Program-made: the position numbers and the translations under genes
The notes under the pieces: generated by a model
Told to the model about the DNA's origin: nothing
The model's database searches: none
The model's input: the letters and a program-made list of their open reading frames with translations, nothing else
DNA from: an uncultured Archangium sp.
GTDB lineage: Bacteria > Myxococcota > Myxococcia > Myxococcales > Myxococcaceae
NCBI GenBank assembly: GCA_903905455.1
Contig: CAIVGN010000133.1
Span: 1-64,000 of the forward strand
Direction of reading: 5' to 3'
DNA: 64,000 nucleotides
Shown: one piece after another, positions 8,226 to 17,677 of the stretch
Numbering within the stretch: position 1 is the first letter of the stretch
Layout: the number at the start of each line of letters is the position of its first letter

Positions 8226-8932
8226 CGCGCAGATACCTGGTGATCGACGACAACGAGGAATTCGCGGAGAACGTCGCGGAGATCCTCTCGGACACGGGGG
8301 CCGACGTGTGCCTCGCGGCGGGTGGGCGCGCGGGCCTCGAGCAGGTCAAGGCGCAGCGCTTCGACGTGGTGGTGACCGACATGAAGATGCCGGGCATGTC
8401 GGGGGCCGAGCTGGTGCGGCTGATGCGCGACGTCGACCCCGGGGTGCCGGTGGTGCTGCTGTCGGCCTACGCGCAGGACTCGCAGCTCGACGAGGCGAGG
8501 CGCTACGGGCTGCTGGCCTTCCTCAACAAGCCGGCAGGCACGCCCAAGCTGCTGGAGCTGCTGGCGCGGGCGCGCCGCGACGCCACGGTGCTGCTGGTCG
8601 AAGACGACCGGGCGCTGGCCGAGAACCTGACCGAGGCGCTCTCCTCTCAGGGCTTCACGGTGTGCGCGGCGAGCACCCTGGGCGAGCTCGACGGAGTGCA
8701 GATCAAGCCGCTGGCGGCGCTGGTGGACCTGCGCATTCCCGGGGGGGCCGATGGCATTGCGCTGGAGCGGGTGCGCGCGCGCTTTCCCGGCACGCCGATC
8801 ATCGTGGTGACGGCCCTGAACGCGGACCCCCAGGGGCTGGAGTGCAACATGGAGGTCTTGCGCAAGCCCTTCGACACGCAGCAGCTCGTCGAGCGGCTCG
8901 AGGCCCTCGCCGCCCACGAGCAGACGTCATGA
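8222..8932 (+). CDS. double receiver-domain response regulator
   Basis: The 236-residue protein consists only of two receiver domains. REC1 spans residues 1-118, with acidic pair DD and phospho-acceptor Asp53 in VTDMKMPG. REC2 spans residues about 121-230, with Asp169 in LVDLRIPGG and Lys in LRKPF. No output domain is present, which suggests a phosphate shuttle or sink. It overlaps both the upstream globin kinase and the downstream receiver-kinase by four bases, so the three are co-translated. The second domain has a shorter alpha3-beta4 region but keeps the key residues. Confidence 0.88.
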   Translation: MTRRYLVIDDNEEFAENVAEILSDTGADVCLAAGGRAGLEQVKAQRFDVVVTDMKMPGMSGAELVRLMRDVDPGVPVVLLSAYAQDSQLDEARRYGLLAFLNKPAGTPKLLELLARARRDATVLLVEDDRALAENLTEALSSQGFTVCAASTLGELDGVQIKPLAALVDLRIPGGADGIALERVRARFPGTPIIVVTALNADPQGLECNMEVLRKPFDTQQLVERLEALAAHEQTS

Positions 8933-10002
8933 CGGCCCGCCTGCTGATCGTCGAAGACAACGCCGAGTTCGTCGCCAACCTGACGGAGATCCTCGAGGAC
9001 CTGGGGCACGAGGTGCGCTCGGCCGAGACCTGCGCCAAGGCGCTCAAGGTAGGTCTCGACTGGGTGGAGGTGGCACTGGTGGACCTGCGGCTGCCCGACG
9101 GCGACGGCACGCGGCTGGCCGAGCAGCTCAAGGAACAGAACCCCGACTGCGAGGTGGTGCTCCTGACGGGCCACGCGTCGGTCGAGTCGGCGGCGGCGGC
9201 GGTGCGCGCCGGCGTGTGGGACTACCTCATCAAGCCGTGCGCGACGCCCGATCTCCTGGCGACGTTGAGCAAGGCCCTGCGCCACGTGCAGGCGCAGATC
9301 GAGAAGCGGGAGCTCAGCCGCCGGGCGCAGCGGGCCGAGAAGCTGGCGGCGGTGGGCACCCTGACGGCCGGCCTGTCGCACGAGATCCGCAACCCGCTCA
9401 ACGCCGCGGCGTTGCAGCTGACGGTGCTCGAGCGGCGCCTGCGCAAGCTCGACCCGGCGATCCAGCAGCCGTTGATCGACCCGTTGACGCTGGTGCGAGA
9501 CGAGATCCGCCGGCTCGAGCACATCTTGCAGGACTTCCTGCAGTTCGCGCGGCCGGCCCCGGTGACCATGCGGCGCATCGCCCTCGACGAGCTGCTGACC
9601 AAGGTCGTCGCCCTGATGCGCAGCGACGCCGAGCGCCGGCAGATCGTGCTCGACACGCACTGGCTGACGCAGCCCGAGGTGTCGGGCGACGCCGACCAAT
9701 TGCGCCAGGTGTTCATGAACCTCACCCTGAACGCGCTGGACGCGGCGGGCCCGGGTGGCCACGTGCGCGTCTCGTGCTTGCGCGACAGCGAAGGGGTGCA
9801 CGTCTACGTCGACGACTCGGGGCCGGGCGTCGAGCCCACGCAGCGCGATCGGCTCTTCGAGCCCTTCTTCACCACCAAGGCGCAGGGCTCGGGCCTGGGC
9901 CTGCCGATCAGCAACACCATCGTCTCGCAGCACGGGGGCCGCATCGAGATCAGCCGCGGCCCCCTGGGGGGCGCGCGGTTCGCGGTATCGCTGCCCCGCT
10001 GA
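8929..10002 (+). CDS. receiver - histidine kinase hybrid
   Basis: Of 357 residues, the first 120 are a receiver domain (Asp52 in LVDLRLPDGDG, Lys in YLIKPC). A coiled linker leads to a histidine kinase core with His151 in GLSHEIRNPLN, N-box NLTLNAL, DDSGPGVE and GSGLGLPIS. There is no transmembrane or PAS sensor, so its activity is probably set by phosphorylation of its own receiver, as an intermediate in a relay started by the globin kinase. It ends head-to-head with the NtrC-type regulator: the two stop codons are adjacent at 10002/10003. Confidence 0.9.
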   Translation: MTARLLIVEDNAEFVANLTEILEDLGHEVRSAETCAKALKVGLDWVEVALVDLRLPDGDGTRLAEQLKEQNPDCEVVLLTGHASVESAAAAVRAGVWDYLIKPCATPDLLATLSKALRHVQAQIEKRELSRRAQRAEKLAAVGTLTAGLSHEIRNPLNAAALQLTVLERRLRKLDPAIQQPLIDPLTLVRDEIRRLEHILQDFLQFARPAPVTMRRIALDELLTKVVALMRSDAERRQIVLDTHWLTQPEVSGDADQLRQVFMNLTLNALDAAGPGGHVRVSCLRDSEGVHVYVDDSGPGVEPTQRDRLFEPFFTTKAQGSGLGLPISNTIVSQHGGRIEISRGPLGGARFAVSLPR

Positions 10003-11394
<1,392 letters not shown>

Positions 11395-11454
11395 CGGAAC
11401 TCCGGACGCGCAACCAGTGCGCGGGATTGGTGAGGGGTGAAGGTTTTGCACTAC

Positions 11455-11868
11455 TTAACGGACGACGAGCACGGGTTTTCGACAGATGTGGACCAGGCGG
11501 TCGGTGGTGCTCCCGACGAGCATTCGCGACACGGCGCCCCGCCCCTTGCTGCCGACCACCACGAGGTCGAAGTTCCCGCTGTCGGCGAACTCGGCCAGGG
11601 CCTCTCCCGGCGCCCCCTTGAGACAAACACGTGACATTGCAGGCCGCCCCAACTCCTTGGCGGTCTCGGTGAGCAACAATTCGCCCCCCCGCAGGGCCTC
11701 TTCGACCAGGCGCCCCGAGTCAAAGGGCACCTCCGCAGGCACGAAAACGTGGGGGACGACGTGAGCCAGGGTGAGCTCACCGCCCATCGCATCGGCGATT
11801 TCGAGGGCCTTGCGGATGGCGTGCATCGACGCGTCGGAGCCATCCACCGCGGCGAGGATCTTCTTCAT
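11455..11868 (-). CDS. universal stress protein (UspA family)
   Basis: A 137-residue single-domain Usp protein starting MKKILAAVDGSDAS, with the ATP-binding signature G-x2-G-x9-G-S in GSKGRGAVSRMLVGST near the C-terminus. Such proteins accumulate in stress, oxygen limitation or stationary phase. Here it lies between a sigma-54 activator and a cytochrome/cbb3 region, which agrees with a low-oxygen or redox role, though that is only context. The ATG at 11868 gives the normal family length. Confidence 0.92.
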   Translation of the reverse strand: MKKILAAVDGSDASMHAIRKALEIADAMGGELTLAHVVPHVFVPAEVPFDSGRLVEEALRGGELLLTETAKELGRPAMSRVCLKGAPGEALAEFADSGNFDLVVVGSKGRGAVSRMLVGSTTDRLVHICRKPVLVVR

Positions 11869-11932
11869 GTGTGCGCATGTTGCAGGCTTTGGGCCGACCT
11901 CGGTGGTCATGCGCTTGCTTGGGTGAGGAGCC

Positions 11933-12421
11933 ATGCGACGACTCCTCGTGGTGCTGATCGTGGTGATGGGTTGCACCTCGTGGGGCGCGGACGCGAAGTC
12001 GGCGCCGAAGGCGAAGGTGGCCGCGGCGAAGAAGTCGTTGGGCGCGCCGACGTACCTCGGGCCGATTGCGCGGCAGTTGCTCAAGCAGCGCATGGCGCGG
12101 CACGGGCGCGACATGATGGCGCTGGTGCAGTCGGTGCTGTTCCTCGATCGCGACACGGTGCAGCGGCTCGCGGGGGAGATCGCCACCGAGCCGCGCCTCA
12201 CGCGGCCCATCGCGGGCGGCGAAGACGACCTCAACGCGAGCCTGCCGGACCGCTTCTTCGTGCTGCAGGACGAGCTCCGCAGCCGGGCCCAGGCGCTGCT
12301 CGAGGTGTCGAAGAAGGGCGACGACGCGGCCATGGCGAGCCGGCTGGGCGAACTGACGCAGACCTGCGTGGCCTGCCACAGCGCCTACCTCGAGCCCGCC
12401 CCGCCACCGTCGGCTCCGTGA
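11933..12421 (+). CDS. cytochrome c'-like lipoprotein
   Basis: The 162-residue protein begins with a lipoprotein signal peptide (lipobox VMGC, Cys14) and ends with a single haem c motif CVACH (residues about 145-149). The region between is predicted to be mostly helical and Arg/Leu-rich. A helical protein with one C-terminal CxxCH is the plan of cytochrome c' and related periplasmic cytochromes, which bind NO/CO or transfer electrons. A Shine-Dalgarno GAGGAG precedes the ATG. It is divergent from uspA (64 bases apart) and close to the cbb3 operon. The exact ligand or partner is unknown. Confidence 0.72.
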   Translation: MRRLLVVLIVVMGCTSWGADAKSAPKAKVAAAKKSLGAPTYLGPIARQLLKQRMARHGRDMMALVQSVLFLDRDTVQRLAGEIATEPRLTRPIAGGEDDLNASLPDRFFVLQDELRSRAQALLEVSKKGDDAAMASRLGELTQTCVACHSAYLEPAPPPSAP

Positions 12422-12557
12422 CACTGGGTGCAGGCTGGCCCCCCCTCGACGCAGCGTTTGCGGTGGGACTTCAGTGAGATCGTGTGGATACCCGGCGGCC
12501 ATCGTCTTGCAGTGCCCCGCGCCCATGCACGCGGTCGCCGAGGGAAGCACGGAAGGC

Positions 12558-12779
12558 ATGGAACAGAGCGCCTTTCGGACCCTGCGCGCGCGGTGTCTCC
12601 AGCTGGAGGCGCTCGACATCGACGAAGAGACGACCTTCGAGTTGCGAGAGGTGTCCCTCGCGCTCAAACGTCTCGAGGATGGCACCTGGGGGCGCTGCCA
12701 GCAGTGCGGGGGGGCCGTGGGGCGCGACCGCTTGAGGGCGCTGCCCGAGACGCGCAGCTGCCATCGCTGCGCGCGGTGA
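12558..12779 (+). CDS. TraR/DksA-type zinc-finger protein
   Basis: A short (73-residue) protein with an N-terminal helical segment, then the sequence LKRLEDGTWGRCQQCGGAVG and C-terminal CHRCAR, giving the CxxC-x17-CxxC zinc finger typical of DksA/TraR proteins. These bind the RNA polymerase secondary channel. It is far shorter than DksA (about 150 residues), closer to TraR. The start is uncertain: ATG at 12525 and an earlier codon are also in frame. 12558 has GGAAGG nearby and starts at the conserved helix. Its stop is six bases from the convergent ccoG stop. Confidence 0.72.
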   Translation: MEQSAFRTLRARCLQLEALDIDEETTFELREVSLALKRLEDGTWGRCQQCGGAVGRDRLRALPETRSCHRCAR

Positions 12780-12785
12780 ACCGCG

Positions 12786-14168
12786 TCACTTCCCGAGGAA
12801 ACGGATCGTCTTCTCGCGGGTGGTGCCGCTGCTCTCGTCGGTGACGACGAGCACCAGGTCGACCGGCTTCCACAGGCTCTTGCGGGGGATGGAGACCGAC
12901 ACCGGCACGTGGGCGTCGGTGAGCGACGCGAGGTCGAGCGTGGGCGTGCCGATGATGATCTGCGCGTCTTCGGGCGCGCCCTTGAAGGCCAGGGTGAAGC
13001 GCGCCGGGCCCGGGTTCTTGTTGAACACGTGCACCTCGAAGGGGTTTCGCACCACGTCGCCGTCGACGACGTAGGGCATGCCACCGCGGGCGCGGAAGAT
13101 GTTCGCCTCGAAGGGCGTGCGGGTGGCGAGCGAGACCCCGAGGCCCACCAGGCACAACGTCATCAGCGACGCGTACACCAGGAGGCGCGGGCGCACGACG
13201 GGGCTGGGTTGGCCCACGAGCTGGTGCTGCGAGGCGAAGGTGATGAGGCCCCGCGGGCGCTTGACCTTGTCCATCATCTCGTCGCAGGCGTCGACACACT
13301 GCGTGCAGGCGAGGCATTCCATCTGCAGGCCGTTGCGGATGTCGATGCCGGTGGGGCACACCGCGATGCAGCGCTTGCAGTCGATGCAGTCACCGAGCTT
13401 CGGGGCCTCCGCGGCGGGCGCCTTGACGATCTTGCCGCGGGGTTCGCCGCGGGCCTCGAGGTAGGCCACGGTCACCGAGTCGCGGTCGTGGAGCACCGAC
13501 TGGAGCCGGCCGTAGGGGCAGAGCACCACGCAGAACTGCTCGCGGAACCAGGTGAAGTTGAACATCAGCACCGCGGTGAACCCGAGCGTGAGGCCGAAGG
13601 CCTCGGTGTGCAGCCGCGGCCCCTCGTTGATCATCAGCCACAGCTCGCGGGGCGAGACGAAGAGCGCGGTCGCGGTGTGAGCGATGGCGGCGCTGAGGAC
13701 CAGGAAGGTGGCGTACTTCGCGGCGCGGCGCGCGAACTTCGAGACCGACATCGGCTGGTTCTCGAGGCGGATGCGCGCCTCGCGAGGCCCCTCGAAGAAG
13801 CGCTCGACGGGGCGGTACAGGCCCTCGAGGAACACGGTCTGCGGGCAGGCCCAGCCGCACCACACGCGGCCGCGCCAGGCGGTGCCCAGCAGCAGCGCGA
13901 AGGCCACCGAGAGCGCGAGCAGGAGCACCAGCCAGAAGTCCTGGGCGTTGAAGGTGCTGCCGAAGAGGAAGAAGCGGCGGTGCTGCACGTCGAGCTGGAT
14001 CATCGGGTGCCCGCCCACGGGGATGAACGGCCCCGCCACGTATACCCCGAGCAGCACCGCAAAGACCGTGCGGCGCCACCGGTTCCACACGCCCTTCACG
14101 TCGGCGGTGTGAATCATCAGACGCGAGCCGTCCTGCTTCATCGACCCGAGAATGTTGGGGGCAGTCAT
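12786..14168 (-). CDS. ccoG: cbb3 oxidase accessory protein CcoG (FixG-like)
   Basis: The 460-residue inner-membrane protein has the CcoG plan: several membrane segments, the conserved VWCGWACPQTVFLEGLYR, two 4Fe-4S ferredoxin motifs (CIDCKRCIAVCPTG and CLACTQCVDACDE), and a C-terminal periplasmic Ig-like FixG_C domain. CcoG is a cupric reductase that supplies Cu(I) during cbb3 assembly. ATG at 14168 is preceded by GGAGCAACG. A strong terminator separates it from ccoP, so its expression is probably lower than or separate from the structural genes. Confidence 0.94.
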   Translation of the reverse strand: MTAPNILGSMKQDGSRLMIHTADVKGVWNRWRRTVFAVLLGVYVAGPFIPVGGHPMIQLDVQHRRFFLFGSTFNAQDFWLVLLLALSVAFALLLGTAWRGRVWCGWACPQTVFLEGLYRPVERFFEGPREARIRLENQPMSVSKFARRAAKYATFLVLSAAIAHTATALFVSPRELWLMINEGPRLHTEAFGLTLGFTAVLMFNFTWFREQFCVVLCPYGRLQSVLHDRDSVTVAYLEARGEPRGKIVKAPAAEAPKLGDCIDCKRCIAVCPTGIDIRNGLQMECLACTQCVDACDEMMDKVKRPRGLITFASQHQLVGQPSPVVRPRLLVYASLMTLCLVGLGVSLATRTPFEANIFRARGGMPYVVDGDVVRNPFEVHVFNKNPGPARFTLAFKGAPEDAQIIIGTPTLDLASLTDAHVPVSVSIPRKSLWKPVDLVLVVTDESSGTTREKTIRFLGK

Positions 14169-14188
14169 CGTCGTTGCTCCGTACTGCG

Positions 14189-14263
14189 AAAAAGAAACGG
14201 GGTGGGGCCCCGATTGAAGAGCGCCCCACCCCGGTGCCGGATTGAGAGCCACCCGAAGGTGGC
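14189..14263 (-). terminator. intrinsic terminator (tandem hairpins) after ccoP
   Basis: On the minus strand, seven bases after the ccoP stop codon, a 6-bp hairpin (GCCACC/GGTGGC, TTCG tetraloop; plus 14248-14263) is followed by a perfect 11-bp G/C stem (plus 14223-14233 with 14198-14208, 14-base loop). It runs directly into TTTCTTTTT (14197-14189). This is the clearest factor-independent terminator in the window. It sits inside the cco locus, before ccoG. Confidence 0.85.
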
Positions 14264-14269
14264 CGAGGT

Positions 14270-14818
14270 TCACTCCAGCTCGACGCCCTGCGGTTCCTTG
14301 CCGGGCACGTTCTTGTTCTTGAGGGTCATCACGTAGGCGGAGACCTTGCGCACCTTCTCAGGCCCGAGGATCTGGCCCCAGGGCGGCATGCCCTTGTCGG
14401 CGTAGCCCTCGGTGACCGACTTGGCGATGTCGGTGGGCTTGTTCCCGTGGATCCAGAACTTGTCGGTGAGGTTGGGGCCCACGAGGCCCTGGCCGTCGGC
14501 GAGGTGGCACGAGACGCAGGTCGAGGCGAAGACCTTCTTGCCCTCTTCGACCTGGGCGGGGTCCTGGGCGGCGGCGAGGATCGCCTCGTCGCTCATGGGG
14601 TTGGCCGCGAGCCGGGCCTTCTTCAGCGCGTCGACCTCCGCGTTGTACTCGGTGCGGGGGTCGGGCAGCGACTTGGTGGTGTGGAACACCAGCCAGTAGC
14701 CGAAGCCGAAGACGATGGTGGAGAAGAGGATGAAGAGCCACCAGTTCGGCAGGTGGTTGTCCTCTTCCTGGATGTCGTCGTACGTATGGACGATCTTGTC
14801 GTTGGGGTTGGCGCTCAC
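14270..14818 (-). CDS. ccoP: cbb3 oxidase subunit III (CcoP), single-haem form
   Basis: The 182-residue protein has the CcoP-type N-terminus (HTYDDIQEEDNHLPNWWL), one membrane helix (residues 26-46), and one cytochrome c domain with CVSCH at 101-105 and a Met ligand in KGMPPWG. Classical CcoP is about 300 residues with two c-type haems; only one is present here. It overlaps ccoQ by four bases and is followed by a strong terminator. It receives electrons from periplasmic cytochrome and passes them to CcoO. Confidence 0.93.
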   Translation of the reverse strand: MSANPNDKIVHTYDDIQEEDNHLPNWWLFILFSTIVFGFGYWLVFHTTKSLPDPRTEYNAEVDALKKARLAANPMSDEAILAAAQDPAQVEEGKKVFASTCVSCHLADGQGLVGPNLTDKFWIHGNKPTDIAKSVTEGYADKGMPPWGQILGPEKVRKVSAYVMTLKNKNVPGKEPQGVELE

Positions 14819-15006
14819 GATTTCACCTCACGCGTAGAGATTGCGGTTCCGTCATCAAGGGGGAGCTGGGCGTCGGTGGCGAAGTCGCTGGTCGTCTTGA
14901 AGACGAACACGCGCAGCGCCACCACCACGAAGACCCCCAGGAAGAGCCACAGCGCGATGAGGGGCATCGCGGTGGACTCCATGTTGGCGAAGTATTGCTT
15001 GAACAC
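14815..15006 (-). CDS. ccoQ: CcoQ-like small membrane subunit of cbb3 oxidase
   Basis: A 63-residue protein with one membrane helix (about residues 14-35) ending in RVFVFKT, then an acidic cytoplasmic tail. Position between ccoNO and ccoP, size and topology are those of CcoQ/FixQ, which stabilises the CcoP interaction. Sequence similarity in such short proteins is weak, so the call rests mainly on context. It overlaps ccoP by four bases and follows the ccoNO stop by three. Confidence 0.75.
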   Translation of the reverse strand: MFKQYFANMESTAMPLIALWLFLGVFVVVALRVFVFKTTSDFATDAQLPLDDGTAISTREVKS

Positions 15007-15009
15007 GAC

Positions 15010-17352
15010 TTAGTTCTCCCCGCCGATCACGGCCGCCGTCTTGGGCACGTCTTCGGTCATCACCACGCCCTGGTCGCGACCCATGCGCTGGAGATAGGCG
15101 ATCATGGCCACCATCTCGCTGTCCCAGTCGACGGTGATGTTGCTCTTGGCGAGGTCGGCCACGATGGTCTGGGCCTGCTTGCGCTGGTTGGCCTCGGCCG
15201 AGTCGATGTCGGCCTGGGTGTAGGGCACGCCGAGGGTCTGCATCAGGGCGAGCTTCTTCGGCGCGAGCGCGGGGTCGATCTTCCACGTGGCGAGCCACGA
15301 GAAGCTCGGCATGTTGGAGCCAGGGCTCGTGGAGCGGGGATCCATCATGTGGGTGTAGTGCCAGAGGCTGGGGTACTTGCCGCCGATGCGGTGCAGGTCG
15401 GGACCGGTGCGCTTGGAACCCCACTGGAAGGGGTGATCGTAGATGAACTCCTCGGGGCGCGAGGCTTCGCCGTAGCGGAGGTACTCGGCGACCATGGGGC
15501 GGATCATCTGCGAGTGGCACACGTAGCAGCCCTCGCGCGTGTACAGGTCGCGGCCCTGCTGCTCGAGCGCGGTGTACGGCTTCTGCGAGTTGCCGGTGGT
15601 GGGCACGGCCTGCTTCGACATGACCATGGGCATGATCTCGACCACGCCGCCCACGAGCACCGCCAACAGGGTGAGCACGGTGAAGGCGAACGGGCGACGC
15701 TCGATGAGACCGAACCACGACGCCGCGCCGCCCGCGCGCTCGCGCTTGTTGACGATGTACGCGACTTCGCCGACGACCAGCACGCCGATGGCGAGGCCGA
15801 CCGCGAGGATGGTGTTGTCGACGTAGAAGAAGGCGCCCATGACCACGAGGGCCACGATCGAGAACCACAGCGGGCGACCGGCGATGACGGCCATCGGGCC
15901 GACGCCCTTGTCTTCTTCAGCCTCGGCACCGACCGTGACTTCCACGGTGGTGTTGACGGCCTTGGCGCCCATGATGGTCTTGAGGAGGTTCCAGATCATC
16001 ACGCAGTAGCCGACCAGGTACAGGGTGCCGCCAATGGCGCGCACGATGTACATGGGGCGGATGGCGAGCAGCGTCTCGACGAAGCTCGTGTAGACGAGCG
16101 TGCCGTCGGGGTTCTGGTCGCGCCACATGAGACCCTGGTTCACACCAGCGATCCACATCGAGACCATGTAGACGACGATGCCGATGGTCGCGAGCCAGAA
16201 GTGGGCGTCAGCGGCCTTCTTCGAGTGCAGCGGGCGATCCCAGAGGCGAGGGGCGAGCCAGTAGAAGAGACCAGCGGCCATGAGGCCGTTCCAGCCGAGC
16301 GCGCCGCCGTGGACGTGGGCGATGATCCAGTCCGTGTAGTGGGCCAGCGCGGAGACCGACTTGATCGAGAGCAGCGGGCCTTCGAAGGTCGACATGCCGT
16401 AGAAGGTGACGCCGGCGACGAAGAACTTGAGGACGGGATCTTCGCGGACCTTGTTCCACGCGCCGCGCAGGGTGAGCAGGCCGTTGAGCATGCCGCCCCA
16501 CGAAGGAGCCCAGAGCATCAGCGAGAACACCATGCCCAGCGACTGCGCCCAGTCAGGCAGCGCGGTGTAGAGCAGGTGGTGGGGGCCGGCCCAGATGTAC
16601 ATGAACACCAGCGCCCAGAAGTGCACGATGGACAGGCGGTACGAGTACACGGGCCGCTCGGCCGCCTTGGGGAGGAAGTAGTACATGATCCCCAGGATCG
16701 GCGTGGTCAGGAAGAAGGCGACGGCGTTGTGGCCGTACCACCACTGCACGAGGGCATCCTGCACGCCAGAGAACACCGAGTAGCTCTTGGTGAGCGACAG
16801 CGGGAGCTCGAACGAGTTGACGATGTGCAGCACCGCGACGGTGATGATGGTCGCGATGTAGAACCACAGCGCCACGTAGAGGTGCTTCTCGTTGCGCCTG
16901 GCCAGCGTCCAGAAGAAGTTGATCGCGAAGACCACCCAGATGAGCGCGATGGCGATGTCGATGGGCCACTCGAGCTCGGCGTATTCCTTCGAGGTGGTGA
17001 TGCCCAGCGGCAGGGTGATGGCCGCGGCCACGATGATGAGTTGCCAGCCCCAGAAGTGGATGGCGGAGAGCGTGTCGTTGGCCATGCGCGTCTTGAGCAG
17101 GCGCTGCGACGAGTAATAGACGCCGGCGAACATCATGTTGCCCACGAACGCGAAGATCACCGCGTTGGTGTGCAGCGGACGGAGGCGGCTGAAGGTGATG
17201 TACGGGATGCCCATGTTCAACTCGGGCCACGCCATCTCGAGCGCGATGATGAGACCAACGAGCATGCCGACGGCGCCGAAGATGATCGACGCGAGCATGA
17301 ACTTGCGGACGGTCGCATCATCGTACGAGACGCGTTCAATACGTGTGGTCAT
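15010..17352 (-). CDS. ccoNO: cbb3 oxidase fused subunits I and II (CcoNO)
   Basis: The 780-residue polypeptide combines both core subunits. Residues 1-470 are the CcoN haem-copper oxidase barrel with haem and CuB histidines (RPLHTNA around 61, WWYGHNAV around 208, AGPHH at 258-259, IIAHVHGG around 346-348). Residues 495-580 hold further membrane helices. Residues about 590-780 are CcoO with CYVCH at 609-613. It reduces O2 at high affinity while pumping protons. The ATG at 17352 overlaps the ccoS stop. N and O are normally separate genes, so this is a fusion form. Confidence 0.95.
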   Translation of the reverse strand: MTTRIERVSYDDATVRKFMLASIIFGAVGMLVGLIIALEMAWPELNMGIPYITFSRLRPLHTNAVIFAFVGNMMFAGVYYSSQRLLKTRMANDTLSAIHFWGWQLIIVAAAITLPLGITTSKEYAELEWPIDIAIALIWVVFAINFFWTLARRNEKHLYVALWFYIATIITVAVLHIVNSFELPLSLTKSYSVFSGVQDALVQWWYGHNAVAFFLTTPILGIMYYFLPKAAERPVYSYRLSIVHFWALVFMYIWAGPHHLLYTALPDWAQSLGMVFSLMLWAPSWGGMLNGLLTLRGAWNKVREDPVLKFFVAGVTFYGMSTFEGPLLSIKSVSALAHYTDWIIAHVHGGALGWNGLMAAGLFYWLAPRLWDRPLHSKKAADAHFWLATIGIVVYMVSMWIAGVNQGLMWRDQNPDGTLVYTSFVETLLAIRPMYIVRAIGGTLYLVGYCVMIWNLLKTIMGAKAVNTTVEVTVGAEAEEDKGVGPMAVIAGRPLWFSIVALVVMGAFFYVDNTILAVGLAIGVLVVGEVAYIVNKRERAGGAASWFGLIERRPFAFTVLTLLAVLVGGVVEIMPMVMSKQAVPTTGNSQKPYTALEQQGRDLYTREGCYVCHSQMIRPMVAEYLRYGEASRPEEFIYDHPFQWGSKRTGPDLHRIGGKYPSLWHYTHMMDPRSTSPGSNMPSFSWLATWKIDPALAPKKLALMQTLGVPYTQADIDSAEANQRKQAQTIVADLAKSNITVDWDSEMVAMIAYLQRMGRDQGVVMTEDVPKTAAVIGGEN

Positions 17353-17525
17353 GACTTCACTCCGGGGTCCTTTGAGGGCTGGGTCTTCATGTCGTCTTCG
17401 AGGGGGGCAAGAGAAAGGCGGTCGGCGTGATCCAACGTGCGGCTCTTCACCGTCCACACGAAGAGGACCAGTGAGCCCAAGACCAGCATCAGGCTGACGA
17501 ACACCTGCAGGACGATGACGCTCAC
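17349..17525 (-). CDS. ccoS: cbb3 oxidase assembly protein CcoS
   Basis: A 58-residue protein with one N-terminal membrane helix followed by FVWTVKSRTLDHAD, matching the CcoS hallmark (F-W-x-VKS-x-Q/T-x-D-D). CcoS is needed for cofactor insertion into the cbb3 core. GTG at 17525 is the start that places the helix at the N-terminus; the longer frame upstream has no family features. It overlaps ccoNO by four bases and is the first gene of the operon. ccoS usually lies beside ccoI, so its position at the head is a local rearrangement. Confidence 0.8.
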   Translation of the reverse strand: MSVIVLQVFVSLMLVLGSLVLFVWTVKSRTLDHADRLSLAPLEDDMKTQPSKDPGVKS

Positions 17526-17638
17526 AGTTGGGGCTCGCGTGATTGCTGCGCCGCCGCGAGGAGCGACGCAGACCTTGCGTCGTTCAACCAACTGGTCGCT
17601 GGGAAGGTGGGGGAAGGCTGAGACACGGCGCGTCGCCC

Positions 17639-17654
17639 TGCACTTGGCTTGCCA
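17639..17654 (-). promoter_or_regulatory. candidate sigma-54 (-24/-12) promoter of the cco operon
   Basis: Minus-strand TGGCAAGCCAAGTGCA has the invariant GG and GC exactly 12 bases apart as in TGGCAC-N5-TTGCA, matching 5 of 6 at -24 and 4 of 5 at -12. A start about 12 bases downstream would leave a leader of about 100 bases before ccoS. No FNR/ANR box (TTGAT-N4-ATCAA) is visible in the 152-base gap. Short motifs occur by chance, so this is tentative. Confidence 0.35.
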
Positions 17655-17677
17655 GCCGCGCAAGGTAGGGTAGCCGC

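Noticed and set aside
11881-11896. Second sigma-54-like motif upstream of uspA
   Set aside because: It matches only 4/6 and 3/4 of the two elements and would put the transcript start within two bases of the uspA ATG.
14995-17430. 811-codon open frame antisense to ccoNO
   Set aside because: It is the GC-rich shadow of a conserved gene: Asp/His/Gly/Arg-rich low-complexity translation with no domain, no ribosome binding site, and it exactly mirrors ccoNO.
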